64,000 nucleotides of DNA from Phytophthora quininea (Eukaryota; Oomycota; Peronosporomycetes; Peronosporales; Peronosporaceae). This document shows, piece by piece, positions 1-9,904 of this stretch. The position numbers were made by a program, and so were the translations under genes. Location: contig JAAVTG010000179.1 of the NCBI GenBank assembly GCA_011947345.1, positions 124,001 through 188,000 on the forward strand. Reading direction: 5' to 3'. Positions within the stretch are counted from its first letter, which is position 1. Each line of letters opens with the position of its first letter. The notes beneath the pieces are model-generated. The model was not told the origin of the DNA. It made no database searches and was given only the letters and a program-made list of their open reading frames with translations.

Positions 1-59
1 CCAAAACGTGTTTGTATAGGAAATACCTTAGTGGACAAACTACGCTGTTGAGTTTGCTC
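1..59. other. 3' flank of the interrupted RXLR gene
   Basis: Short stretch downstream of the stop codon of the minus-strand RXLR gene. I see no coding or repeat signal in it. Confidence 0.4.
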
Positions 60-128
60 CTACCAAAACCGCCAGTTTCGGGTACCAGCGGCAGCGGCGG
101 CGGGAGCAGCGGCAGCAGGAGCAGCAGC
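60..128 (-). pseudogene. RXLR effector, C-terminal fragment beyond the Copia insertion
   Basis: This is the 3' end of the effector gene that starts at 6007. It encodes an Ala/Pro-rich run followed by a short tail ending in Trp and a TAG stop at 60-62. Removing the Copia element and one copy of the 5-bp duplication brings this piece into the same frame as the part ending at 5513, so it was the natural C-terminus. In the present allele it is separated from its promoter and signal peptide by about 5.4 kb. That the two halves were one gene is inferred from frame and target-site duplication. Confidence 0.7.
124..128. repeat. Target-site duplication of Copia, left copy
   Basis: GCAGC directly left of the left LTR; the same five bases follow the right LTR. 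Five bp is the usual size for Copia integration. The site lies in a GCAGCAG run, so the exact edge could slip by one or two bases. Confidence 0.6.
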
Positions 129-384
129 TCTTGGGAAGTGCACTCACTGCCAAGACGACTTGCTCGCAACGACTGAAATGTAAGAGTGAATAGATTTCCC
201 TTTAGCGGCCTGAGCGAGAGCTCCTACTAGTCCCAGATTCGTGCTAATGTATCCTGCTGTTCCTGCTGATTCCCAGTAGCGTATCTTCCTGTTTCTCCTT
301 GTCCCGCGCCGCCTCTCATACACCGATCTGCGTTGAACTCTGGCGTCACTCCAAACTGCCATGGCGCAGGCCTGATATTCAACA
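129..384 (-). repeat. Copia left LTR (3' LTR of the minus-strand element)
   Basis: A 256-bp direct repeat of 5257-5512 with only two base differences that I can see. Read in element orientation it begins TGTTG and ends CAAGA, an imperfect short inverted repeat in place of the usual TG...CA end. A purine-rich tract (GAAGGGGG on the minus strand, about 387-394) lies next to it on the internal side and fits a polypurine tract for plus-strand priming. Confidence 0.9.
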
Positions 385-413
385 CGCCCCCTTCGAAGCA
401 CAGCTTCGAAAAC

Positions 414-2725
414 TTAGGCGCCAATGCCCACCATCTGCAACAAGTAGCTCAGACGATTCTTGTCGAGAGGTTTCGTGAAGGAGTCCGCCGGATTCTCTGT
501 GCCCTTCACTTTGTGTAACTCGATCATACCCTTTTCCACTTGTGCACGTACGTAGTGCCAACGCAATTCAATGTGACGTGTGCGCCGGCTGTAGCTCGGG
601 TTCATCGCCATCACCAGCGCAGCCTGGTTGTCGATCCCCAACCTAAGCTTCACGTCTTTCATCAACACAATCTCCTGCAAGATGTTGCTCTCAGCCACAG
701 CCTCCATAGTAGCCTCACACGCAGCCACATATTCTGCCTCAGCCGTAGAAAGCGCCACAATTGTCTGCAGTCGCGACATCCAGGAGATTGCACCTCCTGC
801 CAGTGTGAAGACGAAACCCGTAGTGCTCTTGCGAGTATCGGGATCGTTCGCCCAGTCACTGTCACAGTATCCTTCCAATTCCACACACATATCCTCTTCC
901 TGAGAGCTAGTGTAGGTAATTCCATAATCCGTCGTCCCCGCTAGGTAGCGAACCACACGCTTGAGCGCCCCTACATGCTTGCCTGAGGGCCTCGCCACAA
1001 ATCTGCTCAACTGACTCACGGCAAATGCCAAATCTGGTCTAGTTCCTGTGGCCAGGTACATCAGCATCCCCACGGCCTTGCGGTATGGAAAGCTGACGTC
1101 AGATTCTTCGTCCTCTCTGAGCGGTGCCAGTCGCACGTTGGTCTCCATCGGATTCCCCACAGCATGCGCGTTCTCAAAGCCCAAAGCCTCCAATATCTCT
1201 CGAGTATACTTGGTCTGGCTGATCTTGATGCCTTCCGTAGACTGCATCACCTCCACGCCCAAGAACTGCTTCAATTCCTCTTGGTCTTTGATTCCATACG
1301 TTTTATCGATGTCCTCGAACAACTTGCACTTCGACGATTCACTGTTCGTTGCGACCACAATGTCATCCACGTACACCAGAACCAGCATGATAATATCACC
1401 TTCAAACCGGTAATACAGACATGGTTCAGTCAACGAGCGTAGGTATCCATGCTCCAGCATCCACTTATTCAGCTCCGCGTTCCACTCCCTGCCCGACTGT
1501 TTCAAGCCATACAGGGCTTTCACGACAACGTACATATGACCAGCGATCTCGCATGGATATCCATCGATCTCCTTCAGATACTGACGAATTTTCAACCACG
1601 CGTTCAGATACGCAGTGTTCACGTCTCCTCCGTAGAGTATTAGCTTCAGGATTACTGCAAGAGCTGCCAACATCCTGAATGATGACATGCGAGCCACTGG
1701 CGAGAAAGTCTCCACAAAGTCAATGCCTGATCGTTGGTGGTTTCCAAACGCCACGGTACGTGTCTTGAACCGAACTACATACCCTTGGAAGTCTGACTTC
1801 AACGCATAAACCCAACCAGTACGGATTGGTTTCGCATCATCTGGCACTTCAGTACGCGGGATCTCCTTGAGAAGACCCTTCGCCTTCAACGATGCCATCT
1901 CTTCCATCTCTGCTAGACGCCAGAAATCGGCATACTTGGATCGCATTGCCTCGCGATGATTCTTCGGGATTTTCACCTGGTTTGCCCTTATCGGTTCCCC
2001 ATTTGCATCCAGTACTCTAGCGGTCTTTTGCATCGCGTTCACCATGTAATCGTCCAAGTAGCTGGGTCGACGGCGTTCATCCGCTTCACGCAGGCCAGCG
2101 CGTTTTCGCTTCGGTTCCAACTTGTCCGCACTGCGCTCCACTCTCGCTTCATCCGATGGTGTTTCATCACGATGGGTTCGCTTCCCTGTGGCCTTCGGAC
2201 GTAGCATAGCGCTAGCATCAACCACTTCGTGCTGCGACTGCACGTCTTCGGGAACTTGATGTTCACTGTTGACTTCAGGAGCAAATCCACTGATCACAGA
2301 GACAACATCACTCTCCACGATATGTTCACCTTGATCGGGCTGTGATACTGCTCCATGGTCACTCTCCTCGGCGTCATCTACTTCCGAACCAAACTGCACC
2401 GCAACAGACTCACTTCCATCACGATCCACAATGTTGTAGTCTTCTGACTCGTCACGTAATTCCTTCAGTGCTGCAGCAATCGCGCTGTTTACGGCAGTCT
2501 CCGCCTGCTCGCTAGCTCGCGTCTCGCTGCCAGCTTCACTTGCTACAAAGTTCTGCGTCAGTGAGTAATCTCCACTTACAACATGATCAAACTCTTTCAC
2601 GTAGCACGTCGACTGAGTCGGACGTCGGTCGCAAACATGATAATCGTGCTCATCCTTTCCGTCGGAAACTTCATCTTCAACCTCTCCGTCCTCTTCTGCA
2701 TCCACATCATCGAGTGAGTCCTCCC
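414..2725 (-). CDS. Copia reverse transcriptase and RNase H
   Basis: C-terminal part of the Copia polyprotein. An acidic linker comes first, then the Copia RT core with the VETFSPVARM block, a 'YGLKQSGREW' block and the active-site YVDDIVVA. RNase H follows with GYCDSDWANDPDTRKSTTG and ALSTAEAEYVAACEA. Catalytic Asp residues of RT (YVDD) and RNase H (CDSDW) are present. The reading frame joins the integrase part near 2726 across a GGGG run that appears to have lost one G. It replicates the element by copying its RNA to DNA in cytoplasmic particles (family knowledge). Confidence 0.93.
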
Positions 2726-3777
2726 CGTTTCGAGTTCCATCGACTCGTCACTCAACGACTCGGTGATTGTAGTCTCAGAGTCTTGTTCGAAGTGCAGCGA
2801 CTGCAGTTCAGCTTCCTGCTCCGCATCAATCTCGTGTCGATCACGGTAAAGTACCTCCTCCGCAACACGCAGATCAGGAACAAATTTCACTGTTCGCTCT
2901 TCTGGAAAATACACCTTGCATCCAACCACGTCCTCCGCATACCCAAGAACAAACCCAACTCTGGCGTTGTCGTGATGCTTACGACGTCCTGGAGTTGGTG
3001 GTATGTGCACGTAAGCCAATGCCCCAAAGGTCCTGATGTGATGGAGATCTGGTTTTACTCCAAACATCTTTTCGTACGGAATACCTTGTACCCCCATGTT
3101 GAACACCCGATTTTTCAAGTAAACGGCGTTGTTCATGGCCTCAGGCCACAGACTGCGCGGAAATCCCGCCTGGATCATCATCGCCTTAGTCATGCCGACC
3201 AGCGACTGATGAGTGCGTTCGCACAGGTTCAATTGGGAGCACTTTGGACCAACTTTGACGTGTTCGATGCCTCGCGCAGCGTACCATCCGTCCATCGCCG
3301 CGTTCACAAACTCACCGCCCTTGTGTGTCAACACTTGGCGCACCTTGAAGGTTTCCCGATCACCATCACAGCGATTTCGTCCAGCCTGTCTCTCAGTCCA
3401 GATAATGTATTTCTTCATGTGTTCATTCACTACCTCACTTGACTTGCTTGTCAGCATGTGAGTAGTCACGAACCGAGAGTAGCCATCCATAATCATCAAC
3501 ACTGCTTCGTACCGAGTTGCGTTTCCCTGGCTTGGGATCAACAGATCTGCATACACCACTTGATTTGGCTGCTCGAGCCCTCGATCAAGCTTCTTCCAGC
3601 GTGGCTTCCTCTTCTGCTTCGCGAGGTGACACGCATCGCAAATTTCCTTCTGCCTCTGCGTCAACATCATCCCTCGCACTAGCCCTTGGTCCACCATGGT
3701 TTTCAGATACTGTGGACACGTATGCGCTAAACGTTTGTGCCACACCGCCAGCGGCGCAATGCCATCCACTGCTGTCA
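2726..3777 (-). CDS. Copia integrase
   Basis: Middle part of the polyprotein. The N-terminal zinc-binding region shows WHKRLAH and CDACHLAK (HHCC type), followed by the rve core with the first Asp in VYADLL. The block that normally reads SDNGGEF reads THKGGEF: the GAC codon for the second catalytic Asp is CAC (His). The third acidic residue should lie about 35 residues later, in the segment ending at the LCERTHQSLVGM block. If the His is not a sequence error, this copy cannot integrate on its own. The frame joins gag-protease near 3777 across a TT run. Confidence 0.9.
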
Positions 3778-5202
3778 AGTTTGCAAGGTTCCTGTGGCGT
3801 GGTCTCCTCCATTTGAGTGTGAGGCATAAAATCCCCAAGTTGCCTCCACCGGCTTGACGACTGCCACTACGACACCCTCGTCCAGTATGTTGAAGTTGTG
3901 TGTAGTGCCATCATGCTCAAAGTCCAAGCCTTGTTCAACCGCTCGACCTGGTGAGATGATTCCGAACTCCGCACCGGGCACGTACAACACATCATTCAAC
4001 ACCAAAGTGGTCCGAACTCCATTCACATCTGACTCCAAGGCCACAGTGCCTACACCAACGACGCGAGCCGCAAAGTCTGTAGTCACGCCATGCACGCTCT
4101 GCGAGTTGTTTGTGTCTTCCGTGAATGCCACAAAGTCAGCAGAATTGCCAGTCACATGAGCATTCGCTGCAGTATCAAAGAACCACCAGCCGCTATCCAT
4201 ATCCAGCTCTCCACTCACGAGTTGCTCAGGTACTTCATTGTGATCTCCAACTTCTAAAGTCCCGATAGCTCCCGTTACCACCCCGACATCCTCATCTTCA
4301 GATATTGGATTCGGTGATTCAGGAATTGACTGAAGAATAGTCACGCATCCACGTGCTTTCCGCTTTTCTTCGCCCTCCTTAGCCTCAGCATCAGCTTTCT
4401 TCTTCGCTCTCTCCGGGCAATCCGCCTTCACATGATCAGTGCTCTTGCATGCGAAACACTTCCTCACTCTCTTGGATCCAGAGTCTGCCGAATCATCAGC
4501 CTTGCTCTTGTCTCCGCTTTTGTTCCCAGTATTACCGCTGCTCTTCTGCTGTCCTCCACGTCCTCCTCCACTATTCCGGCTGCGGTAAAACTCGGCCTGT
4601 CGTGCCGACGCCGACCGAATCATTTCGCGCACCTTAGTGGTCGTGAAGTTGCTAGAGTCAGCACTGTAGCGGACTGCAGTCTTCAGGCTTTCAAACTCAT
4701 GCTGCTGCGGTAGACTCTCCAGCATAATCTCCACCATATCAATGTCCTTAACATCGTACTTCAAGGTTTTCAACTCAGTCTTGATGTTGAACAACTTGCA
4801 CAGGTGTAGATTCGCGTCGCCACCGGGAGCCAGCTTCATGCTCCACAGTTCATTCACCAAACGCCGTGTCGTGTGAACTTTCACTGTCTCGTTGGTCTTG
4901 TTCTCGAACAGTTCCACCAACGCCTTCCAGATCTCCGTTCCGGTCTTCTGGTCTTTTATCTGTTGCAGGATATCCGCCGGCACCGACGTACCAACCATGC
5001 GCCGAATTTGCATCTGCTTCAGGTCGAACTCTCTCACGTCCGCCGGAGCAGTATACGACGTTCGGTTCACTGAGCCTTCAGCGATGTCCTTCAGTTGTTT
5101 TTCACTGAGAACTGCTTCCATGGCCCACTTGTACGAGTACCAATCCTTGCCATCCCAATTCTTGGGAACACCGTCGTTGTTGTACTTGAGCCGCTCCGCC
5201 AT
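3778..5202 (-). CDS. Copia Gag and protease
   Basis: Starts with ATG at 5202, about 55 bp inside the 5' LTR. The first half is a gag capsid region of the Copia type. It is followed by a basic, Gly/Ser-rich stretch and a CCHC zinc knuckle, CFACKSTDHVKADC (C-x2-C-x4-H-x4-C). The aspartic protease active site is WWFFDTAANAHV (Asp-Thr-Ala). The tail runs into integrase after one base is restored near 3777. Gag packages the element RNA and the protease cuts the polyprotein (family knowledge). Confidence 0.92.
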
Positions 5203-5256
5203 CTTGAGCAGTTTCCGAAGCTCACTTAGAAGTTCCGCAGTTTGGGCTCAGAACCC

Positions 5257-5512
5257 TCTTGGGAAGTGCACTCACTGCCAAGACGACTTGCTCGCAACGA
5301 CTGAAATGTAAGAGTGAATAGATTTCCCTTTAGCGGCCTGAGCGAGAGCTCCTACTAGTCCCAGATTCGTGCTAATGTATCCTGCTGTTCCTGCTGATTC
5401 CCAGTAGCGTATCTTCCTGTTTCTCCTTGTCCCGCGCCGCCTCTCATACACCGATCTGCGTTGAACTCCGGCGTCACTCCAAACTGCCATGGCGCAGACC
5501 TGATATTCAACA
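5257..5512 (-). repeat. Copia right LTR (5' LTR of the minus-strand element)
   Basis: 256 bp, matching 129-384 except two transitions, one in the GAACTC(T/C)GGCG segment and one in the GCGCAG(G/A)CCTG segment. As the upstream LTR it should hold the element's promoter. Confidence 0.9.
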
Positions 5513-5517
5513 GCAGC
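5513..5517. repeat. Target-site duplication of Copia, right copy
   Basis: GCAGC, matching 124-128. It is the last piece of effector coding sequence before the insertion and lies in an alanine-codon run. Confidence 0.6.
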
Positions 5518-6007
5518 AGCATCCTTACCAAAGGCTTTGGTGTGCATACCCTTGTACGTCTCCATAAATTTGGAGATCTTCTGGTCGTCGCCGAATTTCT
5601 TCACGTTGAGGAAGTTGCCAACTTTCTCAGGAGACCATCCCTTACCGAAAAATTGAGCAGCCAGCTTTACGTCCTCAGCATTTGCCTTGGCAGCCTTGGC
5701 CGCCTCTTGTGCGTACTTAACCGCCGTTTGGTGAGCAGCTTTCTCCGCATCTTTGGGGTCTTCGCAGCGGCCTTTTCGGCCTTCTTGATCTCGCTGTTGG
5801 CCGAGCGCTTCATGTTCCACAACTTTAAGTGGTTCAGGCCAAAGCGCGTTCTTCGTCATCTCCAGTGGTGTTCGGCACTTCTTGACGAAGCATGCGCTTG
5901 GGCGAAAGTTCGTCAACTGCGGGAACTGCAGACGTCTTGGCCACGGCAGCATCAGAGCAAGCTAGCAGGACGGTGAAAGCGCCCAGGACAAAGCCGTACG
6001 GACGCAT
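5513..6007 (-). pseudogene. RXLR-dEER effector, N-terminal part, interrupted by Copia
   Basis: ATG at 6007-6005 opens a secreted-effector reading frame: signal peptide beginning MRPYGFVLGAF with a cleavage region near residue 22-24, then the RXLR motif RMLR and a DDEER motif about 15 residues later, then a Lys/Ala-rich helical effector domain with the FFGKGWSPEKVGNFL block. The frame changes twice (near 5830 and 5760). Each equals one missing C in a C run, so these may be sequence errors. The real break is the Copia insertion at 5512/5513 in the Ala-rich C-terminus. RXLR proteins are secreted from haustoria and act inside plant cells; the target of this one is unknown. Confidence 0.85.
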
Positions 6008-6262
6008 GGCTATCTGAGATCGGTGGCTGGTTGTTCGTCGACGAAGCGAATGGAGAAGTGAGCTCGACCACGGTCTGGCGTGTGACTTGATCAGTAACTG
6101 ATGTGCTAAGCGTACCGCATCAACATTTCTTGCTGCAAGTTAATCCTCTGGATGGGTCACTAAGGAAGTTTTGCAGCAGGTTTGGATGTATGTGTAGCAA
6201 ATCGAAAGGCAGCTGACACTTCCTCTGTGCTTGGCTTGGCGATAGTTTCGCAATACTATAGG
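6008..6262 (-). repeat. Upstream region shared by two RXLR paralogs (copy 1)
   Basis: This 5' flank of the first RXLR gene matches 7727-7935, the flank of the second. Shared landmarks are CGTCGACGAAGCGAATGGAG, GTAACTGATGTGCTAAGCGT and TCGAAAGGCAG. Copy 1 carries about 50 extra bases near 6145-6195. The conservation makes it the likely 5' UTR and core promoter, duplicated with the gene. Confidence 0.75.
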
Positions 6263-7364
6263 AGCCGACGAGATAATTGACCTACCACGTAAACTGCCGA
6301 CACTGCATAATCCCGGAAGTTCTTGGAAACAACTGGTACCAAGCACCCCTTACTGCTTCTGATCAGAGTTAGTTGGTCTGTCGGTACAGGTAGTAAACTC
6401 ATCTCTTTGCTTTACTGCCACGAAAGTATTTTAACTGCGAGTGCGTGACTCGGGAAGCACCAACACGAAACTATTCGGTGTTTGCCAAATGGTTTGAAAG
6501 AAAAAAACTCTTCGGAGCCGGACCGAGGCCTTAAGAATAGGAGTTTCCGATGTTACAGTATTCATGCACTCAGCCGCCGAATGCATCAAGACTCAGCGAA
6601 CAGAAAATCGATCGCCAAGCGCAAAAATCACGAGTACGACGCTGCCAGGAACATGTTGTGTTAAACTAGCTTCCTTTGGGGGAACGAGCACTGATGATGA
6701 CAAGCAACGGCTCTTTCACTCAGAGACCTCGTTGTCCGGCGGCGAATTACTATCTGATCGCATCAGCTCGGGTATGGTGGGTGCACTGCATTGCAGCAGC
6801 TACAAAATTGTACAGTTTTACGTGATTTTCAAAATTGGAACACGTTTACACGTCACAGCGCAATGCACGCAACCAATTTGTTGTCTTTGGTGGCCCAAGG
6901 TTTCGTCCAATAATTGTTGCTACAATTTGAATATTGCACGACGGAAACATCAAGTTATCGTTTTGTTATCCATTCGGTAAACCTAAACTATTGCCAAAAG
7001 CTCGGTTTGAATCTCGAGAAGTAAAGCAAAAAATCGAGAGTGGAAGAGAGATAAGACAGCGTCCGAGACCCATACGCGGAAACGCTGCAGCGTAAGTGTA
7101 AGGAGGTCCGATTCCTGTGTCGACGATACTGCGTATGCCAAAGACAATTTATGCCGTTTTACTTACTACCCATAGATCTCACTGTCGTTTCTTGAGTTTT
7201 TGCACGGAGGAAATAGGAAACCTATCAACAACCGTAAGGCTGTAAAATTTCAACTTTTGAGCTTGTAAAAGAAATCGTTGCCCCCCTACCGATCCACGTG
7301 GCAAATAGCTTCATTTCCGTAGCATTCCCAACGATAACCTTTACCACAGCTTAGTTGGCCTCAA
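6263..7364. other. Intergenic, no recognised feature
   Basis: About 1.1 kb between two RXLR loci. The short open frames on both strands look random in composition and I see no known motif. It holds the distal promoter of the first RXLR gene and the 3' flank of the second. Confidence 0.5.
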
Positions 7365-7726
7365 CTAATTGGCTTTCGCTTGAGCAGCCCTGACTGCTTC
7401 ACGTACGGATATTTCCGCCTCTTTGTAAAGAGCATTCGCTTTCTCCAGTTCCTTTTGGGTCTTCGCAATGGCCTCCGTGGCCTTCCTGATCTTGTTGTTG
7501 GCTACACGCTTCTTGTTCCAGGCACTCAAGCGGGTAAGCTCAATAACACGCTCTTCGTCATCTTCATCGGTGAGGTCGTCATCGTCCGTGCCCGTCACAT
7601 CTTGACGAAGCATGCGTTTGGTGGAAAGTTCGTCGACCACAGACCTGAGAGTCTCGGAGAAGGTTTGGTCACGGTAGCATCAACGGTAGCTAACAGGACA
7701 GAGAAAGCGACCAGAATGAAGCGCAC
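7365..7726 (-). pseudogene. RXLR-dEER effector paralog with lost start codon
   Basis: Tandem paralog of the gene at 6007. The codon matching its start is GTG (7726-7724), not ATG; the signal-peptide-like sequence VRFILVAFSVLLATVDA follows directly. One frame change near 7665 equals a missing C in a CC pair. Downstream come VDELSTKRMLRQ (RXLR = RMLR), an acidic stretch ending DEER, and a short Lys/Ala helical domain that stops at TAG 7365-7367. The protein would be about 120 residues, short for a cytoplasmic RXLR effector. It may be a relic, or translation may start at the GTG; I favour a relic because no in-frame upstream ATG is reachable. Confidence 0.75.
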
Positions 7727-7935
7727 GGCTATCGGAGACCGGTGGGTGGTTGTTCGTCGACGAAGCGAATGGAGAAGAGAGATCGGCCATGGTCTGGCGC
7801 GTGACTTCGTAACTGATGTGCTAAGCGTACCGCATCAACATTTCTTGCTGGAAGTTTATCTTGCAGATGTGCACATCGAAAGGCAGTTGACACTCTTTGT
7901 GTGCTTGTCATGCTGATAGTCTGATAGTCTACACA
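7727..7935 (-). repeat. Upstream region shared by two RXLR paralogs (copy 2)
   Basis: Matches 6008-6262 upstream of the first RXLR gene, with the same block order and many short identical runs. Conservation stops near CTGATAGT at about 7925. It contains an upstream ATG in another frame (ATG at about 7799 on the minus strand). Confidence 0.75.
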
Positions 7936-8056
7936 ACACTAGGAAAACACATGGCGCCAAGGAACCCAGACTACTTCCGATAAAGATGATGCTGGTCTGT
8001 TAGTTCCAATTAGGATATTTTTTCAGAGCCTACCCGGCCCCCAAGAACACCCTTAC

Positions 8057-8602
8057 TCACAGCAAGGTGAGCTTCTTCACGTTTTTGGCAGCAGTGGCAG
8101 CAACCTTTGCTGCGGTGGTTGTACCATTCCTGGCTACTATGTAAACGACTTTTGCTTTTTCTTGTTGGGCGGCCGAATGTTTTTGGTAGCAGTAGTAGGA
8201 TCCTTCGCTGCGATGGCCGCATCGTCCTTGGCCACTATGTAAGCGGCCTTCGCTCTTCCCTTTGGGACCTTTGCTATGTCGGCCGCAACCTTCATCTCAG
8301 CCCCATAAGCGATAACATCCTCCTTGGCTACCGCCTCAAAGAACTTTGCCTCTTCTTGTTGGGCAGCTGAGACTTTGCTGTAGGTTGCGCTCTTCCATGG
8401 TTTCAACTGGTATAGGAGGCATCGTTCTTCGTCATCAGCGTCGTCATCTTCGGTGTCCGTTCCTTTGGTTATACGATGCATACGCTGGGTCGAATTAATG
8501 CTGCCACTGTTAGGTGAAGGTGCCAAGCAGAATTGGCCATGTAGCATCAAAGCAATCCAACAAGATGGTAATCGTCACCAAAAGGAGCCCGTATGGTCGC
8601 AT
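8057..8602 (-). CDS. RXLR-like effector with RMHR variant and internal repeat
   Basis: ATG at 8602-8600 opens MRPYGLLLVTITILLDCFDA, a clear signal peptide. About 25 residues on is STQRMHRITKG: the RXLR slot reads RMHR. A long acidic run then ends in DDEER. The C-terminal half repeats itself: AYIVAKDDAAIAAK and, later, VYIVARNGTTTAAK, each followed by a Thr/Lys-rich segment; the stop is TGA at 8057-8059. Three frame changes (about 8545, 8528 and 8137) each equal one lost base, two of them in runs. So the gene may be intact in the organism, or a lightly damaged relic. RMHR may weaken its function as a host-directed effector; that is inference. Confidence 0.65.
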
Positions 8603-9904
8603 GGTGGTCGGTGAACAGTAGTTTTTGGCACGTAGCCAATTGGTGGTGGTGTGGTAAAAAATTCCAGCATGGTTGGGTTCTTGGTGCAGTTGTCATAATA
8701 AAATTCCTGGTAAGCCTTCTTGTGTCAAGTGATCCATTATCGCCATGAAATTCATAAGTAGTCGTAGTGTCCAGTGTTGCTAGAAATTTTACCCCTTTGG
8801 AGTCCTGTCTGGTTTAGTTCAGTAATAGGGTGCAATACTTGTGCCCGCCAGCCGGCGTCTGCCAGCCAGCAAGATGACGACCAAGGAGCAAGCAGCAACC
8901 ACCCCCAAGGAGCAACAAGGCCAGGAGCAACGACCAAGATCGCACTGAAGGGACGCAGCACGAAGGGACACAGGCAGCGAGTAGTAACTAGTGTTCAAGT
9001 AGTCTTAGTTTTGCCGTAAAGCTCAACACGAGACTGAGTGCGACCGCAGCCGCTAGAGAGGTGTCAATAACTGGGAACTCGCCACGCGAAGTAGGCGACG
9101 CGAGGGGTACACGACAGAGGACCGGCGTGGGTAGATAGAGCCCCACAGGGGTTGGTGAAGCGGAGATTGCAGCCCGCGCGTGCTTGTGGCTGTGGCAAAG
9201 AGAGGTAGAACAGCTAGCCCCGTGGTAGTAGAGCCCACCCGCCCGGCAAGCACACACCAGCGAAGGCGTCGTGTACACCACCTGTGCAAGGAAACACTCG
9301 GACACGCGGTGGTAGTTTAGAGTAGTTTATTTAGGTTAGTACTACCGCTGCGTAGACCACTGGGCACCGCCTTTGGCCGGAGGCAGGACCAGCGTGGACC
9401 CTTGACCAGCGCGCCGACCGATACGCAACCGGCTGACGTGACCGGTGACGGACACTGCAAGAAGAAAGGAGCCGCAGCTCACTGTTCCCCTTCCCCCAAC
9501 CATAAGAACAACCAGGAAACAAGTTAAGCATCTGAATCAACTGGTTTAGTTCCCCATTGGACTGCGAAAAGCTGCTAATATCGTGCTGAAGTGAAAGCAG
9601 CTCAATGTTTTTGGTTCTCGCTTGAGCATCAGTATGTAGTCGTTTTTGTAGCTTTTTGTCCGTCGTGTCGATTCGTAGAACTATTTGATCTGGTTGTGTC
9701 AACTCTAATAATCTCCCGAGGCTTCGCTGGAGTAATGATACCATGTTTAGCATTCCGACGTCTGTAGTTTGCCTTCTTCGATCGGTTTCCAGTGCTCGCC
9801 TATCAGACTCTCGTGGTCCGGAGTCAGGTGGTAGTCCAGATTCCATATTTGGAGTTTCGATAATGGGTTGCCTGGTCTTGTTGACATCATTTATCGGTGG
9901 CAAA
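8603..9904. other. Intergenic or repeat-derived, mostly unassigned
   Basis: Holds the RXLR 5' flank and then a stretch of uncertain origin. From about 8870 the plus strand has a Gln/Lys-rich open stretch starting MTTKEQAATTPKEQQGQ, which could be a retroelement gag N-terminus. On the minus strand 9331-9903 is open for 190 codons with ordinary composition but no motif I recognise. Either could belong to the 5' part of the LINE that follows. Nothing here is firm enough to call as a gene. Confidence 0.35.

Larger units (their letters stand above)
129..5512 (-). mobile_element. Full-length Ty1/Copia LTR retrotransposon
   Basis: A 5.4-kb element on the minus strand with two 256-bp LTRs, a 5-bp target duplication and the Copia gene order gag, protease, integrase, reverse transcriptase, RNase H. 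Integrase before RT separates Copia from Gypsy. The near-identity of the LTRs indicates a recent insertion. The coding region changes frame twice (near 3777 and 2726); each change equals one lost base (a TT run and a GGGG run), so one long polyprotein was probably present. The integrase has lost a catalytic Asp (see that entry). It sits inside an RXLR effector gene transcribed in the same direction. A primer-binding site should lie just left of 5257; the sequence there (minus strand GGGTTCTGAGCCC) is a candidate, but I cannot assign its tRNA. Confidence 0.93.

Noticed and set aside
414..5202. Programmed ribosomal frameshifting between Copia gag, integrase and RT
   Set aside because: Both breaks equal one lost base in a run, as in unrelated genes of the window; Copia elements normally use one frame.
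9331..9903. 190-codon open frame on the minus strand
   Set aside because: Composition is protein-like, but there is no motif, promoter or neighbour to support it; it lies beside the LINE relic and is left as unassigned.
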